Counted from the stretch's first letter, positions 34,809 to 42,813 are shown. The stretch is DNA of 49,692 nucleotides from Haloferax mucosum ATCC BAA-1512 (GCF_000337815.1 NZ_AOLN01000009.1:1-49692); one strand, 5' to 3'. The notes: a model not told the origin generated them from the letters alone. A program made the numbers and translations.

Positions 34809-35076
34809 CGCTGTCGTCCTGGACGTCGTCAACTACGTGATGCTCTTTTGCGGCCTCGGCGGGTTCGTCGCCTATCTCGTCCTTGAGCACGTCTACAACC
34901 GGCACGTCTCGGGATGGATGCTCGTCGCGCTTGTCGGCGTCTCACTTGCGCTCGTGCTCTTCGGTGCGGGCGTCTGGACCGGCGTCGATCTCGTTCCCGT
35001 CCGGGCCCTCGCTGCCGTGTGCCTCGTCCTCGCCGAAATCGGCCTAGTCCGAGAGACCGTGACGGCCGCCGGGTGA
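34801..35076 (+). CDS. Small membrane protein, holin candidate B
   Basis: The 91-residue protein has three hydrophobic segments: VVNYVMLFCGLGGFVAYLVL (about 9-28), WMLVALVGVSLALVLFGAGV (about 39-58) and LAAVCLVLAEIGLV (about 70-83). It is coupled to candidate A. A decayed, internally deleted copy lies at 35515-35640. A T-rich tract follows its stop. Confidence 0.62.
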   Translation: MTNAVVLDVVNYVMLFCGLGGFVAYLVLEHVYNRHVSGWMLVALVGVSLALVLFGAGVWTGVDLVPVRALAAVCLVLAEIGLVRETVTAAG

Positions 35077-35084
35077 CTTTCGTT

Positions 35085-35099
35085 TTTAATGGGTTTTTT
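35085..35099 (+). terminator. T-rich terminator
   Basis: cgtttttaatgggttttttcc right after the stop at 35076 contains T5 and T6 tracts, the usual archaeal intrinsic termination signal. It ends the 34521-35076 transcript. Confidence 0.6.
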
Positions 35100-35353
35100 C
35101 CTTACAACGGTACCGTTTCTGACATTCAATAACCCCGGACCCTGTAGAACGTTGTGTGGACACAGTCGTGGCGTGTCGTCACACTCATAGAGGGCGAATT
35201 AGTGGCTTTCAGTTATCATCTGATATTTTATAGTAGTAATACCACAAGTGGTCAAGAGAGCTTGTAGGAACGAAATTCGGACGTTTTGGTAGTGTAAAAT
35301 TTAGGAAGACTTAAACGATCTAGCGAGAAAAAAGGTGGTAGGAGGTGAAGATC

Positions 35354-35506
35354 ATGAATAGAAGAAAAGCTCGTAATCAAACGGAGATCGACTTTCTACC
35401 CCCATTCGGGAAGCCGGAAGTCATAACGACAGGAGATGGTGCTACCGATGTAGCTCTCCTAGCGGTGGCATTGATAATTTTTCTTCGGCTTCGCAGCGAT
35501 GACTGA
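35354..35506 (+). CDS. 50-residue single-span membrane peptide
   Basis: A strong Shine-Dalgarno ggaggtga (35341-35348) lies 5 bases before this ATG. The peptide begins MNRRKARNQTEIDFL and ends with a membrane segment and basic/acid tail (TDVALLAVALIIFLRLRSDD). It is outside the usual length cut-off but the ribosome site is among the best in the window. A TATA-like stretch (aaaattta, about 35295) precedes it. The 35100-35340 stretch has no other gene. Confidence 0.6.
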   Translation: MNRRKARNQTEIDFLPPFGKPEVITTGDGATDVALLAVALIIFLRLRSDD

Positions 35507-35514
35507 CATAACCC

Positions 35515-35640
35515 TTGTCGGTCATAAACTGCGTTATACTGTTCTGCTGGTACATTAGATTTGAAATCAAACCCTTCCAGGCTCTCGGCGCTGAGATCGG
35601 GCTGGTACGGGAGACGGTAAAATATGGGGTCAGTTCTCGC
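35515..35640 (+). pseudogene. Decayed duplicate of the membrane protein at 34801
   Basis: The frame here reads VINCVILFCWYIRF, matching VVNYVMLFCGLGGF of the 34801 protein, then ALGAEIGLVRETV, matching VLAEIGLVRETV at its end. The middle third is missing. The frame then runs on into DNA coding for a leftward gene. It is an eroded, internally deleted copy. Confidence 0.65.
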
Positions 35641-35890
35641 GGGCGCTGTCACGACGGTTGTACCACTGCCAGACTTCGTGTGCGCTCACGAGGACCGCAA
35701 CGAACGCCAACACCGCCAGCACGACACCAGCGGTACTTGCAGTCGCTTCTGATGTCCGCTCGACGAGCCACTGCTCGCCACCGCCGAGGACGTACACGAT
35801 CCAGGCGATCACGATTGGCGTGCTAGCCCACCGTAGGACGTCACGAGCGATCCGCCGTTCGACGGGGCCGGTTCGTTCAGGTTCGGTCAT
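35630..35890 (-). CDS. Small two-span membrane protein
   Basis: The 86-residue protein starts at MTEPERTGPVERRI and has two membrane segments (about 24-39, STPIVIAWIVYVLGG, and about 55-73, GVVLAVLAFVAVLVSAHEVW), then a basic end. An upstream in-frame ATG at 36034 would add an implausible Arg-rich extension. It shares a leftward transcript with the 50-residue protein at 35962-36114. Confidence 0.6.
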   Translation of the reverse strand: MTEPERTGPVERRIARDVLRWASTPIVIAWIVYVLGGGEQWLVERTSEATASTAGVVLAVLAFVAVLVSAHEVWQWYNRRDSAREN

Positions 35891-35961
35891 ATCTCTCACA
35901 GCCGCTTTCGCCCGACTGTTGGCTTGCTCCCGGCGAAACCCCTTTCGGGGTAGTTCGGGGC

Positions 35962-36114
35962 TTATGCCCCAAGCGTCCTGAGAAGCCAGACGCCGAACGC
36001 GACCAGCGCCCCGGCGATTTTGATGATGTTCCAAATCGCCCCGAGTGCCGGATTCCAGCGTTCGAGCGTTGTTCTCAGTTTCTCAATCCGGGATGTGTTC
36101 TCATTGGAGGTCAT
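35962..36114 (-). CDS. 50-residue single-span membrane peptide
   Basis: This short frame codes for MTSNENTSRIEKLRTTLERW, then NPALGAIWNIIKIAGALVAF, then GVWLLRTLGA. An N-terminal charged helix and one membrane helix give holin- or S-layer-targeting-like topology. Its first 17 bases are part of a direct repeat found again at 36475-36491, so the gene start was at some point duplicated. Confidence 0.55.
   Translation of the reverse strand: MTSNENTSRIEKLRTTLERWNPALGAIWNIIKIAGALVAFGVWLLRTLGA
36097..36113. repeat. 17-bp direct repeat, copy 1
   Basis: gttctcattggaggtca occurs here, covering the start of the leftward 50-residue gene, and again at 36475-36491. The copies bracket a 361-bp segment carrying the 36221 gene. 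Confidence 0.8.
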
Positions 36115-36220
36115 TCACTGCCTCCACTTCAGTGTAATAGACACACCCACTTAATACCTACTATATTTAGTATGTACCATATTGAGTAAGTTTTTCAGTG
36201 TAGAGATTGTAGCTGGGAAT

Positions 36221-36430
36221 ATGAGTGAAGGACGAGCGTTGATGACCGAGAGAGAACGCGAGATTTTGAGCGGTGAGGCCGATGTAAAGGACAACTACCG
36301 GTACAAGGTTGAGTCGCAAGTCAGAAGCCGAATTACGAAGCGACTGGAAGCCGATGTTGAAGTCCTCAGCGAACACTATCCTGAGATGTTTCAGAGCCTT
36401 CAGGGACTCATCTGCGAAGACAGCGAGTAG
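36221..36430 (+). CDS. Small haloarchaeal conserved protein (EREI family), copy 1
   Basis: The 69-residue product, RALMTEREREILSGEADVKD then YRYKVESQVRSRITKRLEAD, VEVLSEHYPEMFQSLQGLIC, is clearly related to the protein at 47713-47946: same order of TxxERE, KY/RY, RxRI, and EHxPxxxxxL..xxC. Such small charged proteins are frequent on haloarchaeal mobile elements; their function is unknown to me. A palindromic tacta-tatt-tagta near 36161-36175 could be its operator. Confidence 0.65.
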   Translation: MSEGRALMTEREREILSGEADVKDNYRYKVESQVRSRITKRLEADVEVLSEHYPEMFQSLQGLICEDSE

Positions 36431-36474
36431 CGGAGCGCGATAATTTTTTATTGGGTGAAGGACAACATCAGACT

Positions 36475-36491
36475 GTTCTCATTGGAGGTCA
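36475..36491. repeat. 17-bp direct repeat, copy 2
   Basis: Second copy of gttctcattggaggtca, on the far side of the 36221 gene. On the minus strand it opens a short frame VTSNENSLMLSFTQ whose start copies the 35962-36114 peptide. Confidence 0.8.
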
Positions 36492-36601
36492 CCGGCCCAC
36501 GCCGGTAACCATCCTTAGAATACTTTCGTAGTTGCACGTTTACTCGGAGCAAGGCCGCTCCACGAGGAAGGAGACGAAAGACAGCGTGCAAGCTGAGTAC
36601 G

Positions 36602-37006
36602 TCACCCTTGTGCAGCGACTTCGTTGTCGTCAGTCCCAACGCCGAGGTCATACTCAACGTGGATGTCGCTGTACCAGACGACTGGCCGCTTCGACCGGCC
36701 GTCCTGCTCAAACTCGATGAGTCCGAGTTCGGCGAGGTCGTTAACGGCGTTCGAGACGTTCTTGATATCGCGGCCGACGAGACGCGCGAGTTCGCGGAGG
36801 CTTTGTGGCTCTTCGCGGGCGGTGGTACGGATGAGTTCGAGGTTCTTCTCACTCAGGACGCGTGCAAGTGCAGCCTCGTCTGGGAGTGAGACACCGTAGT
36901 GGTCATCAGTCAACTCGCCAGCGTCAGCTTTCGCTGCGGCTTCAAGTGCGCGGTCGAAGAACTCGTCGTTCGATTCGACACGGACAGTGAGCGTGTTTTC
37001 GGGCAT
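36602..37006 (-). CDS. HTH antitoxin of a TumE-type system
   Basis: The 134-residue protein has an N-terminal part MPENTLTVRVESNDEFFDRA and a winged helix-turn-helix at about 58-100: LELIRTTAREEPQSLRELAR, LVGRDIKNVSNAVNDLAELG. Its C-terminus has the wing strands KRPVVWYSDIHVEYD. This is the layout of the haloarchaeal DNA-binding antitoxins that pair with TumE/DUF6516 toxins, encoded directly upstream of it here. It likely binds the palindromes at 37331-37380. Confidence 0.78.
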   Translation of the reverse strand: MPENTLTVRVESNDEFFDRALEAAAKADAGELTDDHYGVSLPDEAALARVLSEKNLELIRTTAREEPQSLRELARLVGRDIKNVSNAVNDLAELGLIEFEQDGRSKRPVVWYSDIHVEYDLGVGTDDNEVAAQG

Positions 37007-37036
37007 GGTTGGTTGTTGTAGATCGCACCCAATCGG

Positions 37037-37324
37037 TCACCGATGAGTTTCGACTTCGTCCCGGAAGCGTCGGAGTAGTGTTTCTACCCCGGGGAACGGA
37101 ATTTCTTCGACGGTATCGCCCTCGTGTCGTTCGTGTACTCCGTGGTGGTTATCGTAGCGAACGATAGGGTCGTCGCCTCCCTTCCGACCGTAGTGAAGTC
37201 CATATTTGACACCCTCTGGGAACTTTTCCGATTCGGGAACGCTGAGGATGCGAATGTGGATGGTTTTGTTATCAAACTCGCGGGTGTCTTGATACAGGAC
37301 TTCAACATCGTCGGAGGGTGCCAT
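37037..37324 (-). CDS. TumE-family (DUF6516) toxin
   Basis: The 95-residue protein has the family hallmark: GVKYGLHYGRKGGDDPIVRY then DNHHGVHERHEG, followed by VEEIPFPGVETLLRRFRDEV. IVRYDN...HH...H is typical of TumE-type toxins, a small group of toxin-antitoxin proteins in archaea and bacteria. The gene precedes its HTH antitoxin by 30 bp and starts 7 bases from the first operator. It provides a second addiction module. Confidence 0.78.
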   Translation of the reverse strand: MAPSDDVEVLYQDTREFDNKTIHIRILSVPESEKFPEGVKYGLHYGRKGGDDPIVRYDNHHGVHERHEGDTVEEIPFPGVETLLRRFRDEVETHR

Positions 37325-37330
37325 CTACAC

Positions 37331-37380
37331 ATGTTGGTACGGATACCAACATGATAAGGGTGTTGGTCTATTCACCAACA
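37331..37380 (-). promoter_or_regulatory. Two tandem palindromic operators of the TumE operon
   Basis: Operator 1 has 9-bp arms atgttggta (37331-37339) and taccaacat (37344-37352). Operator 2 has arms tgttggt (37361-37367) and accaaca (37374-37380). Centres are 29 bp apart. They lie immediately upstream of the toxin gene and are good candidates for antitoxin autoregulation. Confidence 0.75.
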
Positions 37381-37769
37381 AAGAGCTAGTAGTACTTGTA
37401 TATTTCAGGATAAGTCATCGTATCCTGACCAGTGCCCCCAGTGGCGACGCTGGACCGTCGTTCTCGGGCATCTCACCCTTGATTCGACGCTCAAAGATAC
37501 GACTCCAGACGTTGATAATACGGGAAACTGTACACAAACCACATACCGCTATACGGAACGCCGACTTCTCGTCACTCCCTAACCCAATTTGATAATCCTA
37601 AATTATTGTGTCGATTTGCAAACACTCGTTCGCACAGAAACGGCCAAACTACTTCTGATTATCCGAGTAATCATAAGTAGTGTCTTTCACCCCCGAATCA
37701 GCTGATTTCACCTCTCTCAACCCGTGTGAGTTAACAAACACCCGTGATAAACGTATAATGGCATAATAA
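37381..37769. other. Low-coding stretch with possible IS remnants
   Basis: No intact gene. On the minus strand, 37415-37597 reads IGLGSDEKSAFRIAVCGLCT then VSRIINVWSRIFERRIKGEM without a start codon; this vaguely resembles the C-terminal end of haloarchaeal transposases. A near-perfect inverted repeat (acttctgatta, 37651-37661; taatcataagt, 37668-37678) may be an IS end or an operator. Confidence 0.35.
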
Positions 37770-38346
37770 TTTCGGAGGCAATTCCAAAAGATCGAATAGA
37801 ATGCCTTGTTGGCGAAGACCCTGAGAAGATCCGAACGGTCAGTTTCCGCGACGACAAGAAGCGGGAGGCCGCTGAACGAATCAGCGGCGTCGTGGACGTC
37901 AAGGATCCGGTGATCGACCGAGTGGCGTTTTCGACGAGTCGGACGGACATAGAGGCCGAGAACGTCATTGAGTTGCTCCGTGGCTCGGTTCAGAGGTCGT
38001 TCAGCAACCCGGTGCGGAAGCGGAAGGCGAACCACGAGCGCGGCTACACAAATCGGTGGCTGATCGAAATCGGCTTCAAGAAGACGAAGGACTTTTCGTG
38101 TTCACGAAGAGCGGTCACGGCGGAGTGCGACTGTTTTACGTCCCCTATGCGTCGCTTCTGTTCGACGTATGGATGACTGTAGACCGAGTCACCAAGCACG
38201 AAGAGTACGAACTGGGCTTCGACGTTGAGACCCATGACGAGGATAACTCGGTCGTGTACGCGATTTCACCGAGGATCTTGGCTAACGTTCTCTCCACGGT
38301 TTCGAGGGCGACGACGCCAATGTTGTTGAGCTCGGTGAGATTCTGA
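37751..38346 (+). pseudogene. Truncated, frameshifted transposase
   Basis: The frame from 37751 contains HERGYTNRWLIEIGFKKTKDF, the Y-W-IE-FK signature of haloarchaeal DDE transposases. After a one-base loss in acttttcg (about 38093) the sense continues in another frame: FTKSGHGGVRLFYVPYASLL, FDVWMTVDRV, to the TGA at 38346. The N-terminal half with the first catalytic residues is missing. It is a dead IS remnant. Confidence 0.7.
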
Positions 38347-38445
38347 TGCACCTGCTTGTAGTCTCGATCTACAAGCCTGCGGTCTCTCAAATATTCTCAG
38401 GCGTGTGTACGCCGGTCAAAGAGATTATTAACTAGTTAGCTCAAT

Positions 38446-38459
38446 GAAAAATATTATAT
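38446..38459 (+). promoter_or_regulatory. TATA-rich promoter
   Basis: aaaatattatattt about 20-25 bp before ATG 38473 is the strongest TATA-like stretch in this region and fits a near-leaderless transcript of the exported protein. Confidence 0.55.
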
Positions 38460-38472
38460 TTTGACACTATCA

Positions 38473-39333
38473 ATGAAGAGTTGCATGCCTAACCAACGAC
38501 GAAGGCAAATGTTGAAGAGCATTGCAACGACGGGTGTCAGTCTCTCGATCATGGGGACGGCTTCCGCAGACGGTGATGTTGCTGCGCGAGAAGGTACAGG
38601 TGGATTCACTATGGACCTCTCGGGGTCGGAGATGAAACGTCCCGAGGAGATGCGGGAGATCGCGGAAAATACAGCAGGCAAACATAATACTGATGCCTCC
38701 AGTATCGTGCCGGGTACTGGCGACAGTGGACTCGGCCCGATGAATCAGAATCCTGATCTAACCGGTTGCGACGAAATCGGTGGATGGAACGAAACGTACC
38801 ACATTACCGACGACGTTAGCGGTGTTAAGTATGCAAAGGTAGACAACTTGGTCATGCTGTACCGATCGTACGAGCCTGAATCTAACGGTCGTTGGACGTA
38901 CATGATGTGGCTCTGGTCCGGTGGAACGCCTCTCGATACGTCGTATTCTCCTGGCGGGATTGATTGGATGACGAACAAGATCGACGTACTCAGCCAGTTC
39001 GACGTACTGAAATTCGAACCTTCAGTTAGGCAGAAAAAACACGGGAAAAACGTCTCCTTCGGTGTTTCGGTCAGTGGCGGCAATCAAGGCCCGTCTGTCG
39101 GAATTAGCGGTTCGTCAGACGTGTATGAGGGGTACGTCACGACAGTTGACGCTGACGTTGACGACGCAGGTCACGTAAAGACGAAATTCAAAGGCAGCGC
39201 CTTCGACGGAGCGCAAAAGGCGACGAACCTGAACGCTGCTATTGCACTGCGTGGTGACAGGAAGCTCGGTTTCGACACAGAACTTCCGAGTTCGGACTTC
39301 AACTGGAAAGTTCGTGGCTATTACGGTGTCTGA
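38473..39333 (+). CDS. Tat-exported protein, unknown (cargo)
   Basis: The 286-residue protein begins with a twin-arginine signal: PNQRRRQMLKSIATTGVSLS, then IMGTASADG with a cleavage site near residue 37. The secreted part is beta-rich (NETYHITDDVSGVKYAKVDN; RWTYMMWLWSGG) with a Gly/Ser stretch NVSFGVSVSGGNQGPSVGIS. The size and Tat export recall halocin precursors such as that of halocin C8, but no Cys-rich mature peptide is present, so I do not call it one. ATG 38485 is an alternative start. It may pair with the lipoprotein gene 17 bp downstream. Confidence 0.65.
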   Translation: MKSCMPNQRRRQMLKSIATTGVSLSIMGTASADGDVAAREGTGGFTMDLSGSEMKRPEEMREIAENTAGKHNTDASSIVPGTGDSGLGPMNQNPDLTGCDEIGGWNETYHITDDVSGVKYAKVDNLVMLYRSYEPESNGRWTYMMWLWSGGTPLDTSYSPGGIDWMTNKIDVLSQFDVLKFEPSVRQKKHGKNVSFGVSVSGGNQGPSVGISGSSDVYEGYVTTVDADVDDAGHVKTKFKGSAFDGAQKATNLNAAIALRGDRKLGFDTELPSSDFNWKVRGYYGV

Positions 39334-39350
39334 TATCTAAAAGTAAATCA

Positions 39351-40574
39351 ATGAGTAGCGAAACCAGCGTCGACCAACGAACGAGGCGGAATTTTCTTTT
39401 AAGTACAGCGACTGGTGCCCTCGGCTGTCTCGCCGGTTGTAATTCGATTAATGGATCTTCCACAGGTTCCGCGACGGACTCTCAAGAGAGTATCCCACGC
39501 GCTATTGGACAGCGGGGCTGGCTCCAGCTCGGCGGCGGTTCCGAAAACCTCGCCTATCGGCCAGAGGGGAGTGCGCCGAGAGCTGAAGTTGAGACTGTAT
39601 GGACTGCTGACACGAGCCAGCGAGTTGCAACGAATCCTGCTGTTGCGAGAGAAACTGTGTTCGTCGCGAGTTACGATGGGAAACTCAGAGCGTTGGACGA
39701 AAAGGACGGCGACACGAAGTGGTCTTCTGCGCTATCGAGTCAGCGAACTTACGTCCGTTCTTCACCGGCCGTCGTCGGTGACCTTGTCTGTGCAGGTTCA
39801 CAGGATGGTGGAGTACGTGCGTACTCCACACAAGATGGGGAGCACAAGTGGACCGCACTGCCATCGCAACGCTTCGTGGGGGGAATAACTGTCAGCGAGA
39901 ACCGTCTCTACGTAGGGAGTATTGGAGAGGGCGCAGCCCTCTATGCGATAGACTCGGACGATGGTTCGGTCCAGTGGCAGGAACCGCTTGAAGGTGGGAC
40001 GAGTACTGCACCAGCAGTAACCGAGGAAACTGTGTTCGTCGGTGGAATCGGATCTCCACTCCGCGCGCTAAATACAGATACCGGGAAACAACGATGGCAG
40101 TACACATCGGCCGACCGAGCGAGTTTCGAAGGTGCACCCGCCGTAGATGAAGCCTTGGTCTACGTAACGAGTACCGATGGGAAATTGCACGCGATTAGTC
40201 GGGACACTGGTGACCGCTCGTGGATGGTCGATGTTCCCCAGCAGACAGGCTCGAGTGTAGCTGTCGCAGATGGAAGCGCGTTCGTTCTCGATTATGCGGG
40301 TACAATACGAGCGTTCGCCACAGAAGACGGAAGCCAGCAGTGGTCGGTTGAGACTAAGTCACCGTTCGCTAGAGATGACCCTGCGGTCGTCCGCGACACG
40401 GTCTATGTCGGTGCATTCGACGGTGTTGTTTACGGACTGAACGTAGAGGATGGGTCAGTTCGCTGGCAGTACGATACTGGTTCACCGGCAATCTGGGGCT
40501 CCCCAGTTCCAGTTAACGGGACGGTGTACGTCGGAGACGCTGATGGAACGGTGTACGCACTCGCCGAGGCTTAG
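39351..40574 (+). CDS. PQQ-like beta-propeller Tat lipoprotein
   Basis: The 407-residue protein has a Tat signal with lipobox (RRNFLLSTATGALGCLAGCN), so it is exported and lipid-anchored at the Cys near residue 30. The body is a WD/PQQ propeller with about seven blades, each ending in variants of LYAIDSDDGSVQWQ, VYGLNVEDGSVRWQYDTG, RALNTDTGKQRWQY. Such propellers are protein-binding scaffolds rather than enzymes in many haloarchaea. It shares a transcript with the upstream exported protein. Confidence 0.88.
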   Translation: MSSETSVDQRTRRNFLLSTATGALGCLAGCNSINGSSTGSATDSQESIPRAIGQRGWLQLGGGSENLAYRPEGSAPRAEVETVWTADTSQRVATNPAVARETVFVASYDGKLRALDEKDGDTKWSSALSSQRTYVRSSPAVVGDLVCAGSQDGGVRAYSTQDGEHKWTALPSQRFVGGITVSENRLYVGSIGEGAALYAIDSDDGSVQWQEPLEGGTSTAPAVTEETVFVGGIGSPLRALNTDTGKQRWQYTSADRASFEGAPAVDEALVYVTSTDGKLHAISRDTGDRSWMVDVPQQTGSSVAVADGSAFVLDYAGTIRAFATEDGSQQWSVETKSPFARDDPAVVRDTVYVGAFDGVVYGLNVEDGSVRWQYDTGSPAIWGSPVPVNGTVYVGDADGTVYALAEA

Positions 40575-41064
40575 CGATCGGCCCTATCCTGATGGGTGAG
40601 CCCAATTTCTGAACAGTTGGGATTCTGCAGGGCAGGGGTACCCGCTACTCAGGGACTCATTTCTGTACTTGATTGCCCAGCCTCGGTGGACTCGATTTCG
40701 ACGGAACGAACAGTCGCTTTCGAACACACCCATCTAGACCCTTGGGCGCGCTCTGTGAGACGTTGGTATAGCCGTAGACAACGAACCCTTCGTTTTACTC
40801 TCTGGGAGTCCCTCTCGCTTGCGCGTTCTAACCGGGAACTCACGGAGGTACTTGAGACCTGAGGGGTCTTGCTTCCAGACAACCTCCGTTTCGTGTTTAT
40901 GCGTCGTTTGTGGCGACATATATCTCACAATCGACTGCGCCACGAAATGCGTATCGGCAATCAGATAAACCGAACAGCACTCGCTCACCAATATGGCGAC
41001 TGTATAATGCTGGTTCTGGCTAATTCTGGCGGATATTTAAGATGCGACATGCCAGAGTGGTGGC
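40575..41064. other. Gene-poor stretch
   Basis: I see no gene I can defend. The plus frame 40596-40862 (with LDPWARSVRRWYSRRQRT) might be a transposase scrap. ggatatttaag at 41031-41041 is a good TATA box lying about 27 bp before the ATG at 41065. Confidence 0.4.
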
Positions 41065-41331
41065 ATGGAATACGAAACCCCGAACGGCGTTGAACTCGAA
41101 GTGGATGCAGATGAAGGCCGTCTCAAACCAAACCCCGACGAGCAACTCCCGTTAGAGGTGACATCCTCGGAGGGAGGCTGTTTCATTATTCACAAGTCAG
41201 GTACGGAGCGAGCAGGTGCTACTTATTTACCGTTTGTTCCTCAGTTGAGTACCACCGTTCGAGGTCGGCAATGGCCTTCTGGACGTCGTCTGGTTCCATC
41301 TCCGCGACCGCGTCGAGTCCGTACTCGATGA
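41065..41331 (+). CDS. Small protein, possibly C-terminally altered
   Basis: The 88-residue frame begins at the expected distance from a TATA box, as leaderless haloarchaeal genes do. The first 54 residues (MEYETPNGVELEVDADEGRL ... SEGGCFIIHKSGTERAG) look like a halophile protein. The rest overlaps the convergent 41219-41638 gene and reads as its antisense, so the original 3' end was probably lost. Confidence 0.5.
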   Translation: MEYETPNGVELEVDADEGRLKPNPDEQLPLEVTSSEGGCFIIHKSGTERAGATYLPFVPQLSTTVRGRQWPSGRRLVPSPRPRRVRTR

Positions 41332-41638
41332 CGAGTGGCTTCAGGTGCCGGTCTTTCAGTATCTCAAAGTCGCACTCGTAGTTGAGCCGCTGGTACTGCT
41401 TGTCGAGGCGCTTTTTCATCGGGTCCGGGAGATAGACAGTCACGCCATTCCATGCGCTCTTGACACTCTCTGCATCCCATGGGTTCGTGACGCGCACTTG
41501 CTTCTCTGCGTTCATTGCGCACTCTGAATCCTCTGCGTTCTCTGCCTTCGTGTCGTTCGTGTCATGCTGGTCGTTCTGGGAATTATCCTCGCCACCAAAC
41601 CGGCGGTTCAAGCGGCTATCAATCTCGTCGTCACTCAT
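41219..41638 (-). CDS. Plasmid partition partner of ParA
   Basis: The 139-residue protein overlaps the end of ParA by 8 bp. It has an acidic, disordered N-terminal half (SQNDQHDTNDTKAENAEDSE) and a C-terminal segment WNGVTVYLPDPMKKRLDKQY, QRLNYECDFEILKDRHLKPL, typical of the short proteins that follow parA on haloarchaeal plasmids. It likely serves as centromere-binding or adaptor protein in place of a classic ParB. It ends in a region also read by the 41065 gene. Confidence 0.75.
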   Translation of the reverse strand: MSDDEIDSRLNRRFGGEDNSQNDQHDTNDTKAENAEDSECAMNAEKQVRVTNPWDAESVKSAWNGVTVYLPDPMKKRLDKQYQRLNYECDFEILKDRHLKPLVIEYGLDAVAEMEPDDVQKAIADLERWYSTEEQTVNK

Positions 41639-42401
41639 TGTCTACCTCCGCGGCGATTGCGGCGTACACATCGGTCATGTCGGTTCCTTCAGCCTCGGCT
41701 CCGAAAATCGAGCAGTGAGAGTTCACCGTCCGCTCGATTGCGGCACGGTGTCGAACAACCCACACGGGGACGCGGCCCTCGAAGCGCTCTTCGTACCACT
41801 CCAGCATCCGCTTTTGTTCGTTGTCGAGTGGGTAGTGGACGTCGGAGACGACGATGCCCGAGATATCGACGCGCGTGTCGTAGTTCGACTCAAGCGTGTC
41901 GAGCTGTCGCAACAAGTGCTGGACGGCGAGCTTCGACGACTCGTCGGCGCGGACCGGGACGAGTAAGTTCTCGGTCGCAAGGACGACGTTGTCGTTGATC
42001 GGGCCGAGCGACGGCGGTGCGTCGAAGATGATTACGTCCCAATTATCGACGTCGTCGAACAGCATCTGGAGTCGCTGGCGAGGGCGCATCCCGCTAGCGA
42101 TGAGGTCCTGCTCGAGGGCGAACATATCGATGCTCCCCGGGAGGAGGTCGAACTCCCCGTGGGCGACGACAAGGTCGCTGACATCGTGGTCGTTGGGGTT
42201 CGCAAACGCATCGTAGAAGGTCGGCGGGTCGGACGTGTAGAGGTTCTCAAACCCGAGCCGGTGGGTGAGATAGCCCTGTGGGTCGGCATCGACGGCGAGG
42301 ACGTCGAGGCCACGGTCGGCGAGCGCACCCGCGATGTTGATCGTGTTCGTCGTCTTTGCGACGCCACCTTTCTGGTTGGTAATTCCGATCCTGACAGTCA
42401 T
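41631..42401 (-). CDS. parA: ParA-family partition ATPase
   Basis: The 256-residue protein carries the deviant Walker A of ParA/Soj, QKGGVAKTT (about 10-18), Walker A' VLAVDADPQG (about 37-46) and Walker B WDVIIFDAPPSLGP (about 119-132). It starts at MTVRIGITNQ rather than the upstream ATG at 42437. ParA segregates low-copy plasmids. Its presence with a small partner and an Orc1 plus origin shows that the element can be kept as an independent replicon. Confidence 0.92.
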   Translation of the reverse strand: MTVRIGITNQKGGVAKTTNTINIAGALADRGLDVLAVDADPQGYLTHRLGFENLYTSDPPTFYDAFANPNDHDVSDLVVAHGEFDLLPGSIDMFALEQDLIASGMRPRQRLQMLFDDVDNWDVIIFDAPPSLGPINDNVVLATENLLVPVRADESSKLAVQHLLRQLDTLESNYDTRVDISGIVVSDVHYPLDNEQKRMLEWYEERFEGRVPVWVVRHRAAIERTVNSHCSIFGAEAEGTDMTDVYAAIAAEVDNE

Positions 42402-42650
42402 GTCGTTCTTGTCGCGCACGACGTTCCATGCGTTCAAATAACTTCGTCAGACGAGCCGCAGTAGTTGTCACAAACACTCACTTGTCGGACACAGGTCCGT
42501 CATCAGTCGCGTCTTCGTCGAGAATCAGCACCGAGTGGAGTCAGTATCAGTTCCGGTTTTGGTGCGTGCTTTCAACTACCGTGACAACCCGAATACTCGA
42601 CACCAGAGCCACCTCACGACAAGCGGTTGTTCGACCGGGGACACCCGAAG

Positions 42651-42780
42651 AACGTCGGAAACGAGGGGTGTGACCGCCAAGAACGTTGGAAACGCGGTCG
42701 AAGGGAGTTTTCTGACGAGTCGCCGGGTTCGAAGGGTACAGCCACTCTCGCCCGGGATAAACGTCGGAAATGAGGGGGTG
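42651..42780 (+). other. Replication origin, left origin-recognition boxes
   Basis: Three repeats precede the orc1 gene: aacgtcggaaacgaggggtg (42651-42670), a weaker aacgttggaaacgcggtcg (42682-42700) and aacgtcggaaatgagggggtg without its last base (42760-42779). The form, a conserved core followed by a G string, is that of haloarchaeal ORBs bound by Orc1/Cdc6. A TATA-like gatttaac follows at 42781. Confidence 0.85.
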
Positions 42781-42813
42781 GATTTAACACGTGCCAGTGA
42801 GGAAGTCACAGCC

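Noticed and set aside
40596-40862. Plus-strand frame of 88 codons after the propeller gene
   Set aside because: Basic, Arg-rich product with no start context; may be an IS scrap but I could not support it.
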